The notes under the pieces: generated by a model | What the model saw: the letters and a program-made list of their open reading frames with translations, nothing else | Told to the model about the DNA's origin: nothing | Databases searched by the model: none | Shown: positions 55,716-63,294 of the stretch, one piece after another | Layout: each line of letters begins with the position of its first letter | Numbering within the stretch: position 1 is the stretch's first letter | Assembly: GCF_005144475.1 (NCBI RefSeq) | Contig: NZ_SWJZ01000021.1 | Span: forward strand, 59,462-123,461 | Origin: Rhodobacter capsulatus | GTDB taxonomy: Bacteria; Pseudomonadota; Alphaproteobacteria; Rhodobacterales; Rhodobacteraceae | Reading direction: 5' to 3' | Length of the DNA: 64,000 nt | Made by a program: the position numbers and the translations under genes

Positions 55716-56273
55716 TCAGCGCGCCGCCAGTTCGGCCGTGGCAGCGCTCAGCGCCCGGGCCAGATCACGCAAGATCGCGGCGTCAAGGGTCTCCCCCTTC
55801 GCCGCCACCCGCGCCTCGCGAAGCATCGGAAAGGTCACCAGCGACACTTCCCAAAGCTCCAGTTCCGCAAGCAGCCGCTGGCCTTTTGCGTCCTTTTCGG
55901 CGGCGATGGTGCGATACCCGATCGACAGCCCGTCGATCGCCCCCGCCTCGATCAGCGCCACCGCCTCGCGCGCCCGCGCCACCTCGGGCAAAAGCCTGCC
56001 CTTGACATAAAGCCCGCGCTCGTCTTCCCGGATCTCGTCCCAAACCCCGATCGGCTGCGCCGGATCATGCTGCCACAGCATCTTGACCGAGCCGCCCCGC
56101 GCCCTGATCGCCGCAAGGCTTTTCGCGTAGGCGCCCTTCGCCACCACATCACCGCCCTGATCGGGCCGCCCGAACAGGCTCGCATAGCCTTCGATCCGCG
56201 TGCCGTCCTGCACCTGCACCGGTTGCGCGCCGCAGAACTTGCGTTCCAGCCCGCTCTCGCCTTTTTCCATCAT
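55716..56273 (-). CDS. orfg4: GTA orfg4: prohead protease
   Basis: HK97-type prohead protease of 185 residues. EGYASLFGRPDQGGDVVAKGAY, VKMLWQHDPAQPIGVWDEI (catalytic His) and GLSIGYRTIAAEKDAKGQR (catalytic Ser region) are conserved. It should cleave the capsid delta domain. Two consecutive Met codons (56273 and 56270) follow GGAGCGG. It lies seven bases after orfg3.5. Confidence 0.93.
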   Translation of the reverse strand: MMEKGESGLERKFCGAQPVQVQDGTRIEGYASLFGRPDQGGDVVAKGAYAKSLAAIRARGGSVKMLWQHDPAQPIGVWDEIREDERGLYVKGRLLPEVARAREAVALIEAGAIDGLSIGYRTIAAEKDAKGQRLLAELELWEVSLVTFPMLREARVAAKGETLDAAILRDLARALSAATAELAAR

Positions 56274-56280
56274 CCGCTCC

Positions 56281-56514
56281 TCACTTCGGGGCATAGTCCA
56301 GAATGCCCTGCACCGCCTGCGTCAGGATCACGGCGATCACGCCGTAAACCGTCATGAACAAACGCTTTTCCAGCCGCTCGATCATCACCTCGATGCGTTC
56401 AAGCCGCCGCTCCACCTGGGTGAACTGCAGCTCCATGATCCGCTCGGTCGCTTCAAAGCGCTGCTCATGCACCTCGAAGGGCTCCTTGAGGAAACGTGAC
56501 CCCCCCACCACCAT
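56281..56514 (-). CDS. orfg3.5: GTA orfg3.5: small single-helix membrane protein
   Basis: Protein of 77 residues. A charged coiled-coil part (EATERIMELQFTQVERRLERIEVMIERLEKR) is followed by one transmembrane helix (FMTVYGVIAVILTQAVQGIL). It lies between portal and protease genes, where GTA clusters have orfg3.5. Its role in particle assembly is unknown; a membrane-associated morphogenesis function is possible. Confidence 0.87.
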   Translation of the reverse strand: MVVGGSRFLKEPFEVHEQRFEATERIMELQFTQVERRLERIEVMIERLEKRLFMTVYGVIAVILTQAVQGILDYAPK

Positions 56515-56517
56515 GCC

Positions 56518-57708
56518 TCACCCCTCCGCGACAGGCGGCAGCCCCAGCAGCACCCGTTTTTCGGCATCGCTCAGAAAGGCGGCGGCGCCGATCCGCGCCC
56601 AGAGCTGATCGCGCTCGGCCGAAAGCGCCGGCACCTGATCCAGATCGGGCTTCAGCTCGATCTGCGCGCCCAGATAGCCCGAAAGCCACCAGGCCAGCGC
56701 CGCCGAAACCCGGGTCAAAAGCGGCAGCACCGTCAGCCGGTAAAACGCCCGGTTCGCCTCGGCGTAATTGGCATAAGTGGCATCGCCCGGAATGCCGATC
56801 AGCATCGGCGGCACCCCGAAGGCCAAGGCGATCTCGCGCGCCGCCGCCGCCTTCGTCTCGTGAAACTCCATGTCCGAGGGGGAAAACCCCATCGGTTTCC
56901 AGTCGAGGCCCCCCTCCAGCAGCATCGGCCGCCCGGCATTGCGCGCGCCCTGATGATGCGTCTCCATCTCGAAGATCAGCCGCTCGTATTGCTCGGGCGC
57001 CAGCACGCCCTGCCCGTCGGCGCCCTTGTAGATGATCGCGCCACTGGGCCGCGCCGCATTGTCCAAAAGCGCCTTCGACCAGGCACTTGCGGCGTTATGC
57101 ACGTCAAAGGCCACCGCCGCCGCCTGCATGGGCGAAAGGCCATAATGATCGTCGGTCGGATGGAAGCTCTTGACATGACAGATCGGGTCGGGATGGCCGG
57201 TCATGTCGAAACGATGCTTGCGCCCGGCCACGGTGTAATCATAAGCGACCGGCCAACCATCCGCCCCGGGCACCACCGCCATCCGGTCCGATCGAAGCAC
57301 ATGCAGCTCCCTCGGCACCCCGGGCTCGGGACAGACCGCTTCCAGATAACCATTGCCCGAGAGCAGGATCTGCCCGATCAGCGCCTCGAACAATTCCGCC
57401 CGGCCCTGCCCCGCATTCGGGCGCCGCAGCAGATCCAGCACGGGGTGAATTTCATACCGCCGCTCGGCATCCTGACAGATCAGCGGCACCGCCGCCGCCG
57501 CCTCGGCAATCAGCTTGACCGAGCGGAACCCGACCGGATTGCCCGAAAACCCCGCGCGCATCAGGCTGACGGTGTCGCGCGGCCCCCAGACCGGCCGCCC
57601 GGCGCCCGAGGCCATCGCCACGATCCGCCCCGTCACCGAGGCCTTGCGCGCGACAGCGGTCGCCGTCTGCGCCTCCGGGGCCGCCCTGCGAAAGAAATTC
57701 AGTCCCAT
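56518..57708 (-). CDS. orfg3: GTA orfg3: portal protein
   Basis: Phage portal of 396 residues through which DNA enters the head. It begins MGLNFFRRAAPEAQ, and contains FSGNPVGFRSVKLIAEAAA, the segment DHYGLSPMQAAAVAFDVHNAA and FGVPPMLIGIPGDATYANYAEANRAFY, all typical of HK97-type portals. GAGGAG precedes the ATG at 57708. The start is preceded by a 186-bp gap containing a large palindrome, in contrast to the tight packing of the other genes. Confidence 0.95.
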   Translation of the reverse strand: MGLNFFRRAAPEAQTATAVARKASVTGRIVAMASGAGRPVWGPRDTVSLMRAGFSGNPVGFRSVKLIAEAAAAVPLICQDAERRYEIHPVLDLLRRPNAGQGRAELFEALIGQILLSGNGYLEAVCPEPGVPRELHVLRSDRMAVVPGADGWPVAYDYTVAGRKHRFDMTGHPDPICHVKSFHPTDDHYGLSPMQAAAVAFDVHNAASAWSKALLDNAARPSGAIIYKGADGQGVLAPEQYERLIFEMETHHQGARNAGRPMLLEGGLDWKPMGFSPSDMEFHETKAAAAREIALAFGVPPMLIGIPGDATYANYAEANRAFYRLTVLPLLTRVSAALAWWLSGYLGAQIELKPDLDQVPALSAERDQLWARIGAAAFLSDAEKRVLLGLPPVAEG

Positions 57709-57803
57709 CCCGTTCTCCTCGTCGCGGCCCGGCCCAAGGCCCCGGCCAAAGAAAAAGGGCCGGGAAACACCCCGACCCTTTCGACCCGATTTCCGCGGCA
57801 GAG

Positions 57804-57824
57804 GCGGGGGTTTCACACCCCCGC
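57804..57824. promoter_or_regulatory. GC hairpin between orfg2 and orfg3
   Basis: Stem GCGGGGG/CCCCCGC around TTTCACA, directly downstream (in GTA sense) of the palindrome at 57833-57885 and 96 bp before the orfg3 start. Confidence 0.5.
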
Positions 57825-57832
57825 ACCCCCGT

Positions 57833-57885
57833 GGCGTATTTTCACCAAGAAGAAACACCGAGCTTCTTCTTGGTCCAAATACGCC
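57833..57885. repeat. Palindromic intergenic element (GTATTT family) inside the GTA cluster
   Basis: GGCGTATTT-TC-ACCAAGAAGAA (57833-57854) pairs perfectly with TTCTTCTTGGT-CC-AAATACGCC (57864-57885), around a nine-base loop. It starts ten bases past the orfg2 stop codon in the GTA sense. It has the same arm sequence as the element flanking the eno terminator. Confidence 0.8.
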
Positions 57886-57894
57886 CTTGCGCCC

Positions 57895-59313
57895 TCAAAG
57901 CCCGCGCACCTGCGGCCGGCGCCAATGCGCCGCGGGCTCGAGGATCAACTCGGTCAAGGCCCAGACCAGCGCATCGACCCGGTCGGGCGAGCCCTTGCCC
58001 GCATAGCCCTGCACCGTCATGCGGCACATCTGATCCTCCAAAGCGCCCAGCCGCCCGTCGCGGCAATGCTTCACCCGGCCCTGCTCATACAAAGCCGCCA
58101 CCGGCTCCGCCCGCGCCGATTTCCCGCGCGCGGCCCGCAGTGCCCGGAACGGCACCAAAGGATCGATCTGGCGCAGCACGCTTTCGACCATCTCGCCGCC
58201 CTGATTGACCTCGGCCACCAGCTTCTCGGCGCCCCAGCGTTCCATCGCCGCAATCGCCGCCCGCGCCCAGTCAGTCGGCCGCCCCCGGACCGAGGCATCT
58301 TCGAGCACAAAGGCCCGCCACTCCTGCACCGGGCCGCGCGTCACCGCGCCTGCCACGACGATCCCGCATTCATCCGCCCCCGCGCCCCCGGTCACCGCCG
58401 GGTCCAGCGCCACCACCACCCGGTCCATCTCGGGCGGCGCCGCCAGACGCAGCCCCTCCAGCTGCGCCGTCGTCCAAAGCGCCCCCTCGACATCCTCCAG
58501 CAGCACGCCCTCCAGCTCCTGCCGACCGAGCCGCGTGCCCGCATAGCGCGCCTGCACCTCGGCCAGGAAGCTCTCCGCCAGATAGGCCCGGTTCGCCTCG
58601 GTCGGCGCATGCGTCACCACCGTCGAGGGGTTGTTCAGGATCGCCTTCAGCACGCCGACATTGCGCGGCGTCGTGGTGATCACCTGCTGCGGATGCCGCC
58701 CCAGCCGCAGCGCGAATTGCAGCATGTCCCAGGTCTCCTCGGCCTTCTTCCACTTCGCCAGCTCGTCGACCCAGGCAGCGTCGAACTGCGGCCCCCGCAG
58801 CGCCTCGGGCTCCTGCGCCGAAAACGCCTGCGCCGTCGCGCCATTCGCCCAGACCAGCCGCCGCTTCGTCGCCTCCCAGTCCGGACGCCGGTCCGGCGGA
58901 GAGCAGGCCAGAATCCCGCTCTCGCCAAAGATCATCACGTCGCGCACCTGATCGAAGGTCTCGCCCACCAGCGCCACCCGATGCGCGGGCCCGGCATCGG
59001 CCGGACCCGCCCCCTCGACCTGTGCACGCACCCATTCCGCCCCGGCCCGGGTCTTGCCCGCGCCGCGCCCGCCCATGATCACCCAACTTTTCCACGCCCC
59101 CACCGGGGGCAGCTGATGCGCCAGCGCCCAGAATTCGAAGATCCAGGGCAGCGCCAGCAGCGCATTGTCCCCCAGCCCCCCCAGAAAGGCGTCAACCTCC
59201 TGCGGCGTCGCGGAGGCAAGCCAGGCGGCGCCCGATCTCAGCCCGGGCTGCGTCGAGGTCAAGCTCGCTTCCGGGTCCGACACCGGCAACTTGTCTGCGA
59301 AGTTTTTCAACAC
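57895..59313 (-). CDS. orfg2: GTA orfg2: terminase large subunit
   Basis: Packaging motor of 472 residues. The ATPase has Walker A GGRGAGKT at residues 81-88, with VALVGETFDQVRDVM and the Walker-B-like AAWVDELAKW. The nuclease part includes VVVALDPAVTGG and the C-terminal VDALVWALTEL. Translation starts at a GTG (59313) with AAAGGG upstream and overlaps the final 122 bp of orfg1 in another frame. GTA terminases package host DNA headfuls without specific sites. Confidence 0.95.
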   Translation of the reverse strand: MLKNFADKLPVSDPEASLTSTQPGLRSGAAWLASATPQEVDAFLGGLGDNALLALPWIFEFWALAHQLPPVGAWKSWVIMGGRGAGKTRAGAEWVRAQVEGAGPADAGPAHRVALVGETFDQVRDVMIFGESGILACSPPDRRPDWEATKRRLVWANGATAQAFSAQEPEALRGPQFDAAWVDELAKWKKAEETWDMLQFALRLGRHPQQVITTTPRNVGVLKAILNNPSTVVTHAPTEANRAYLAESFLAEVQARYAGTRLGRQELEGVLLEDVEGALWTTAQLEGLRLAAPPEMDRVVVALDPAVTGGAGADECGIVVAGAVTRGPVQEWRAFVLEDASVRGRPTDWARAAIAAMERWGAEKLVAEVNQGGEMVESVLRQIDPLVPFRALRAARGKSARAEPVAALYEQGRVKHCRDGRLGALEDQMCRMTVQGYAGKGSPDRVDALVWALTELILEPAAHWRRPQVRGL

Positions 59314-59515
59314 GCACCCTTTCTTCCATCACCATCTGGAATGCCGCGCGAAGGTCCTTGACCGCCTGCGCGGCGGCCTTGGCATCCTTCACCTCGCCCT
59401 GGCGAACCCCTTTCATCGCCAAAGCCAGTTCCCCGGCAATGTCCCGATACAGTTCCTCCGTCTCCTCCAGCAAATCCACCGGAGGAGCGTCCCCACCCTT
59501 GAACCCCATGTCCAT
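59192..59515 (-). CDS. orfg1: GTA orfg1: small terminase subunit
   Basis: Small terminase of 107 residues beginning MDMGFKGGDAPPVDLLEETEELYRDI, dominated by a coiled-coil helix (AFQMVMEERVRVEKLRRQVAG). GTA TerS proteins lack the site-specific DNA-binding domain of phage TerS, in line with sequence-independent packaging; none is visible here. Its 3' end overlaps the start of orfg2 by 122 bp. First gene of the GTA structural operon. Confidence 0.9.
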   Translation of the reverse strand: MDMGFKGGDAPPVDLLEETEELYRDIAGELALAMKGVRQGEVKDAKAAAQAVKDLRAAFQMVMEERVRVEKLRRQVAGVGPGSELDLDAARAEIGRRLACLRDAAGG

Positions 59516-59560
59516 GTTCTGGCTACCCGCCTCTCATGCCTGTTCCGCACGAGCGAAATG

Positions 59561-59590
59561 AAAAAAGCGCAAACGGTTTCCCGTTGCGCT
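59561..59590 (-). terminator. Terminator-like hairpin in the GTA leader
   Basis: On the minus strand AGCGCAACGG, loop GAAA and CCGTTTGCGCT form a stem with one bulged T, followed directly by six T residues. It lies 46-75 bp before the orfg1 start, downstream of the candidate promoter, so it could attenuate GTA transcription. Confidence 0.75.
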
Positions 59591-59615
59591 TGCCCACCTC
59601 TCCTAGCATGCCTTA

Positions 59616-59644
59616 TCTCTACCTTAGAGCGTCCGCAAAGTCAA
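59616..59644 (-). promoter_or_regulatory. Candidate GTA promoter with overlapping inverted repeat
   Basis: On the minus strand TTGACT (59644-59639), a 17-bp spacer and TAGAGA (59621-59616) give a plausible -35/-10 pair. The inverted repeat CTCTA-CCT-TAGAG (59617-59629) covers the -10 region and could be an operator for a GTA activator or repressor. Known GTA activation depends on GafA; no binding consensus was checked. Confidence 0.5.
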
Positions 59645-59677
59645 GCGCTAAATTCAGAGTTGCATCGCAAGGAAAGC

Positions 59678-59704
59678 AAAAACCCCGGACATTGCCGGGG
59701 TTTT
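59678..59704 (-). terminator. mltG: Terminator after mltG
   Basis: CCCCGG/CCGGGG around CAATGT followed by TTTTT on the minus strand, seven bases after the mltG stop. It separates fabF-mltG from the GTA cluster. Confidence 0.88.
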
Positions 59705-59707
59705 CCT

Positions 59708-60880
59708 TCAGTTTCCGTCACTTGCGCCCGGTTTCAGGGTCTTTTCGATCTCCCGCCAGCGCGCGACGTTCCGGTTATGCTCGGTGATCGTCTCGGCAAA
59801 GGCATGCCCGCCGGTGCCGTCCGCCACGAAATACAGGAACCGCGTCGAATCGGGGTTCAGCGCCGCCCGGATCGCCTGCGTCCCCGGGTTGCAGATCGGC
59901 CCCGGCGGCAACCCGTCGATGACATAGGTGTTATAGGGCGTCTCGCGCCGCAGCTCCGATTGCCGCAGGCCGCGCCCCAGCACGCCCTGCCCCTTGGTCA
60001 CGCCATAGATCACCGCCGGATCGGTCTGCAACCGCATCCCCTGCGCCAGCCGGTTGACGAAGACGCTCGCCACCCGGGCGCGCTCCTCGGCCACGCCGGT
60101 TTCCTTTTCGACCAGCGAGGCCATTACCAGCGCCTGCTCCGGCGTTTCATAGGGCAGCCCCGGCGCCCGCGTGGCCCAGGCCTCGGCCAGAACCGCCTTT
60201 TGCCGCTCGGTCATCTCGGCGATCAGATCCGCCCGCTTCGCGCCGCGCTTCATCTCGTAGCTGTCGGGCGAGAGGCTGCCTTCGGGCGGCAGCTTCGCCA
60301 CCTCACCGGTCAGGAAATCCGCCGATTTCAGCGCCTCGACCACCTGCCAGCTCGTCACGCCCTCGGCGAGCGTCACCCGCAGCCGCACGTCCGGCCGCGT
60401 CGCCTCCTCGGCAAAGCCCGCAGGCGCCGCCTCAAGCTTCGGATCGAACTTCACCGTCTCGACGTAATCGCCCACCGCCGGGTCCAGCTCGCGCAGGATC
60501 ATCTGCCGGCCATTCACCCCGATACGGTAATTCAACTCGGTGCCGCAGCTCGACGGCCCGCCCGCGGTGATCTGCTCGACAATCCCCGCCATCGAGGCCC
60601 CGGGCGCGATCAGATAGGACCCCACCTTCAGCTTGCCCGCCTTCTGGTCGTAATCGGCCCCGGCGCGAAAGATATAAGCCGAGGAAATCGCACCCTTTTC
60701 CTTCAACGTTTCCGACACGTCGCGAAACTTCGCGCCGGGTTCGACGCGCAGACACATCCCCGCAGCCAGCGGACCGGGCCCGTCATATTGACGCTTCGCC
60801 CAGGTCACCATCCCCCCCGACACAACCATCAGCACAATCAACAAAGTGAGGAAGTTGGAGACGATGTTGCGCCACATCAT
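59708..60880 (-). CDS. mltG: Endolytic murein transglycosylase MltG
   Basis: Membrane-anchored lytic transglycosylase of 390 residues that cleaves nascent glycan strands. One N-terminal transmembrane helix (about residues 8-25) and a LysM-like domain precede the YceG domain. The catalytic Glu is in MASLVEKETGVAEERARVASVF, followed by RLAQGMRLQTDPAVIYG. Start overlaps the fabF stop as ATGA; the fabF-mltG pairing is common in proteobacteria. Confidence 0.96.
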   Translation of the reverse strand: MMWRNIVSNFLTLLIVLMVVSGGMVTWAKRQYDGPGPLAAGMCLRVEPGAKFRDVSETLKEKGAISSAYIFRAGADYDQKAGKLKVGSYLIAPGASMAGIVEQITAGGPSSCGTELNYRIGVNGRQMILRELDPAVGDYVETVKFDPKLEAAPAGFAEEATRPDVRLRVTLAEGVTSWQVVEALKSADFLTGEVAKLPPEGSLSPDSYEMKRGAKRADLIAEMTERQKAVLAEAWATRAPGLPYETPEQALVMASLVEKETGVAEERARVASVFVNRLAQGMRLQTDPAVIYGVTKGQGVLGRGLRQSELRRETPYNTYVIDGLPPGPICNPGTQAIRAALNPDSTRFLYFVADGTGGHAFAETITEHNRNVARWREIEKTLKPGASDGN

Positions 60881-62139
60881 CCGCGCACCTTGCCCAGGAT
60901 CAGCGCCGCATTGGTGCCGCCAAAGCCGAAGCTGTTCGACATTGCGATGTCGATCTTGCGCTTCACCGCGACTTTCGGCGCCAGATCGATCTTCGCCTCA
61001 ACGGCCGGATTGTCCAGGTTCAGCGTCGGCGGCGCCACCTGATCGCGGATCGCCAGGATGCAGAAGATCGCCTCGACCGCCCCCGCCGCGCCCAGCAGAT
61101 GCCCGATCGCCGATTTCGTCGACGACATCGTGGCTTTCGACGCCGCCTCCCCCAGCAGCCGCTCGACCGCGCCCAGCTCGATCGTGTCGGCCATGGTCGA
61201 GGTGCCATGCGCGTTGATGTAATCGATCTCGCTCGGATCGATCCCCGCCCGCGCCACGGCCGCCTTCATCGCGCGGAAGCCGCCATCGCCATCCTCGGAC
61301 GGCGCGGTGATGTGATAGGCGTCGCCCGACATGCCATAGCCCAGCACCTCGGCATAGATCTTCGCGCCGCGCGCCTTGGCGTGTTCGTATTCTTCCAGCA
61401 CGACACAGCCCGCGCCCTCGCCCATGACAAACCCGTCGCGGTCGGCATCCCAGGGACGGCTCGCGCCCTGAGGATCCTCGGCCCGTTTCGTCGAGAGCGC
61501 CTTGCAGGCGTTGAACCCGGCAATGCCGATCTCGGAAATCGGGTTCTCGGCGCCGCCCGCCACCATCACATCGGCATCGCCAAGCGCGATCAGCCGCGCC
61601 GCATCGCCGATCGCATGGGCGCCGGTCGCACAGGCGGTCACCACCGCATGGTTCGGCCCCTTGAAGCCGAAGCGGATCGAGACCTGCCCCGAGACAAGGT
61701 TGATCAGCGCCGCCGGGATGAAGAACGGGCTGACGCGCTTCGGCCCCTTCTCCTTGATCAGCACCGCGGTTTCCGCGATCGTCTGCAGCCCGCCGATGCC
61801 CGAGCCGATCATCACGCCGGTGCGGCACCGGGCTTCCTCGTCGGCGGGCTCCCAGCCCGAATCCTGCACCGCCTGCACCGCCGCGGCCACGCCGTAAAGG
61901 ATGAACTCGTCAACCTTGCGGCTCTCTTTCGGCTCCATCCACTGATCGGGATTGAAGGTGCCGTCGGTGCCATCGCCGCGCGGCACCTCGCAGGCGTATT
62001 TCGTCACGACATTCGTGGCGTCAAAGCGCGTGATCGGCCCCGCCCCCGACTGACCAGCCAGAAGCCGCGACCAGGTTTCCTCGACCCCGCAAGCCAGCGG
62101 CGTGACCAGACCCAGACCCGTGACGACAACCCGACGCAT
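60877..62139 (-). CDS. fabF: 3-oxoacyl-[acyl-carrier-protein] synthase II
   Basis: Beta-ketoacyl-ACP synthase II of 420 residues, elongating acyl-ACPs with malonyl-ACP. It begins MRRVVVTGLGLVTPLACG. The active-site Cys is in VTACATGAHAIGDA, and the two His are in NAHGTSTMADT and KSAIGHLLGAAGAVE. It is downstream of acpP in the minus-strand order fabG-acpP-thpR-fabF-mltG and is coupled to mltG. Confidence 0.97.
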   Translation of the reverse strand: MRRVVVTGLGLVTPLACGVEETWSRLLAGQSGAGPITRFDATNVVTKYACEVPRGDGTDGTFNPDQWMEPKESRKVDEFILYGVAAAVQAVQDSGWEPADEEARCRTGVMIGSGIGGLQTIAETAVLIKEKGPKRVSPFFIPAALINLVSGQVSIRFGFKGPNHAVVTACATGAHAIGDAARLIALGDADVMVAGGAENPISEIGIAGFNACKALSTKRAEDPQGASRPWDADRDGFVMGEGAGCVVLEEYEHAKARGAKIYAEVLGYGMSGDAYHITAPSEDGDGGFRAMKAAVARAGIDPSEIDYINAHGTSTMADTIELGAVERLLGEAASKATMSSTKSAIGHLLGAAGAVEAIFCILAIRDQVAPPTLNLDNPAVEAKIDLAPKVAVKRKIDIAMSNSFGFGGTNAALILGKVRG

Positions 62140-62238
62140 CGCAAACCCCTTTCGCGTTTCGTTAAGCGCTTCTACACGGGCCGCAAAAGCCGTGCAACGT
62201 CATGCGCGGCCGCAGGCGTCACTTCGCCTGCCCCAAAG

Positions 62239-62790
62239 TCAACCCCGGCACTCGGGATAGTCCGCCAGCACCTCGTATTCCGCGCCCTGCCGCGTCAGAT
62301 GCGAGCGGATCAGCGCAAAGCCCGTCACCCGCCACGCGGGCAAGACCACATCGCCCCGGCTTTCCAGAAGATGCCCCAGCCGCGCCGCCTGGGTCTCGCC
62401 CAGACCCGCATTGAACCGCGCCATCGTCACATGCGGCCGAAACCGGCGCCGCTCCAGCTCCAGCCCCGCCCGCCGCGCCGCCTGCACCAGCTTCGCCTGC
62501 AACGCCTCCAGCGCCGGGTTTGGCCGCAGCTTCAGCGCCAGCACCCGCGCGCGATCCCCGCTGGCAATCACGTCCAGCCCCGCCAGCGTCACCTCGAAAG
62601 GCGCCAGATGCAGCGCCGACAGCGCCTCGTGCAGCCGCTCCAGATCCGGCAGATCAACCTCGCCCAGATAGGCCAGCGTCAGATGCAGCGCCTCTTCGGC
62701 CACCGCGCGCCCGCACCCCAGCTCCGCCTGCAGCGCCGCCACCGCGCCCCACAGCGCCTCGGGCAGCAGGATCCCGACAAACACCCGCAT
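62239..62790 (-). CDS. thpR: RNA 2',3'-cyclic phosphodiesterase (2H family)
   Basis: 2H-phosphoesterase of 183 residues. It begins MRVFVGILLPEALWGAV; the two HxT motifs are at His36 (HLTLAYLG) and His120 (HVTMARF), the hallmark of LigT/ThpR enzymes that open 2',3'-cyclic phosphate ends. The start at 62790 agrees with this conserved beginning. It stands between acpP and fabF, where fabF would be expected to follow directly. Confidence 0.92.
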   Translation of the reverse strand: MRVFVGILLPEALWGAVAALQAELGCGRAVAEEALHLTLAYLGEVDLPDLERLHEALSALHLAPFEVTLAGLDVIASGDRARVLALKLRPNPALEALQAKLVQAARRAGLELERRRFRPHVTMARFNAGLGETQAARLGHLLESRGDVVLPAWRVTGFALIRSHLTRQGAEYEVLADYPECRG

Positions 62791-62809
62791 CGCGCCCCTC
62801 CAAATGCAA

Positions 62810-62831
62810 ACGACGCCCCAAAGGGCGCCGT
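62810..62831 (-). terminator. acpP: Hairpin after acpP
   Basis: ACGACGCCC (62810-62818) pairs with GGGCGCCGT (62823-62831) with one mismatch, followed on the minus strand by GTTTGCATTT-like T-rich sequence. It is a probable partial terminator behind acpP. Confidence 0.6.
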
Positions 62832-62857
62832 TCGTCAAGCCGGAAAGCTTGCAAGCC

Positions 62858-63091
62858 TCAGGCGGCTTCGGTGATGAATTTCACCGCATCGCCAAAGGTC
62901 TGGATGGTTTCCGCCGCGTCATCCGGGATCTCGATGCCGAATTCTTCTTCGAAAGCCATCACCAGTTCCACGGTGTCAAGGCTGTCGGCGCCGAGATCGT
63001 CGATGAACGAGGCGGTCTCGGTGACCTTGTCCTCTTCCACGCCCAGATGCTCCACGACGATCTTCTTCACACGATCCGCGATGTCGCTCAT
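62858..63091 (-). CDS. acpP: Acyl carrier protein
   Basis: Acyl carrier protein of 77 residues. The phosphopantetheine attachment serine is Ser37 in [12 protein letters not shown]. The sequence is acidic with the usual four-helix pattern ([18 protein letters not shown] at the start). It lies between fabG and fabF as in most bacteria, with thpR inserted on one side. Confidence 0.98.
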   Translation of the reverse strand: MSDIADRVKKIVVEHLGVEEDKVTETASFIDDLGADSLDTVELVMAFEEEFGIEIPDDAAETIQTFGDAVKFITEAA

Positions 63092-63251
63092 GTTTCTTCC
63101 TCAGTTAAGGGGGCCGAAACCCATCCTGTCAGTGCTCGTTCGAGCGGCTTCAACGCCCGTTTTACCGGGCTGCCGCGAGCCGAGGCTACCCCCCCGCTCG
63201 TCCCCGCCGCTCATATCACAGTCCCGGCACAAGGCAAGCCGTTTCGCGGCC

Positions 63252-63274
63252 GCCCCTGCCCTTGCGGCAGGGGC
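63252..63274 (-). terminator. fabG: Hairpin after fabG
   Basis: Perfect nine-bp stem GCCCCTGCC/GGCAGGGGC around CTTGC, 21 bp after the fabG stop and without a T-tract. It could set the ratio of acpP to fabG transcript, since acpP follows after about 200 bp that hold no other gene. Confidence 0.55.
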
Positions 63275-63294
63275 AACTCGTCACACCGGCGGCC

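Noticed and set aside
44972..59515. The GTA cluster as an intact prophage
   Set aside because: No integrase, repressor, replication or lysis genes and no attachment repeats are present, and gene order matches the known RcGTA; this is a domesticated gene transfer agent.
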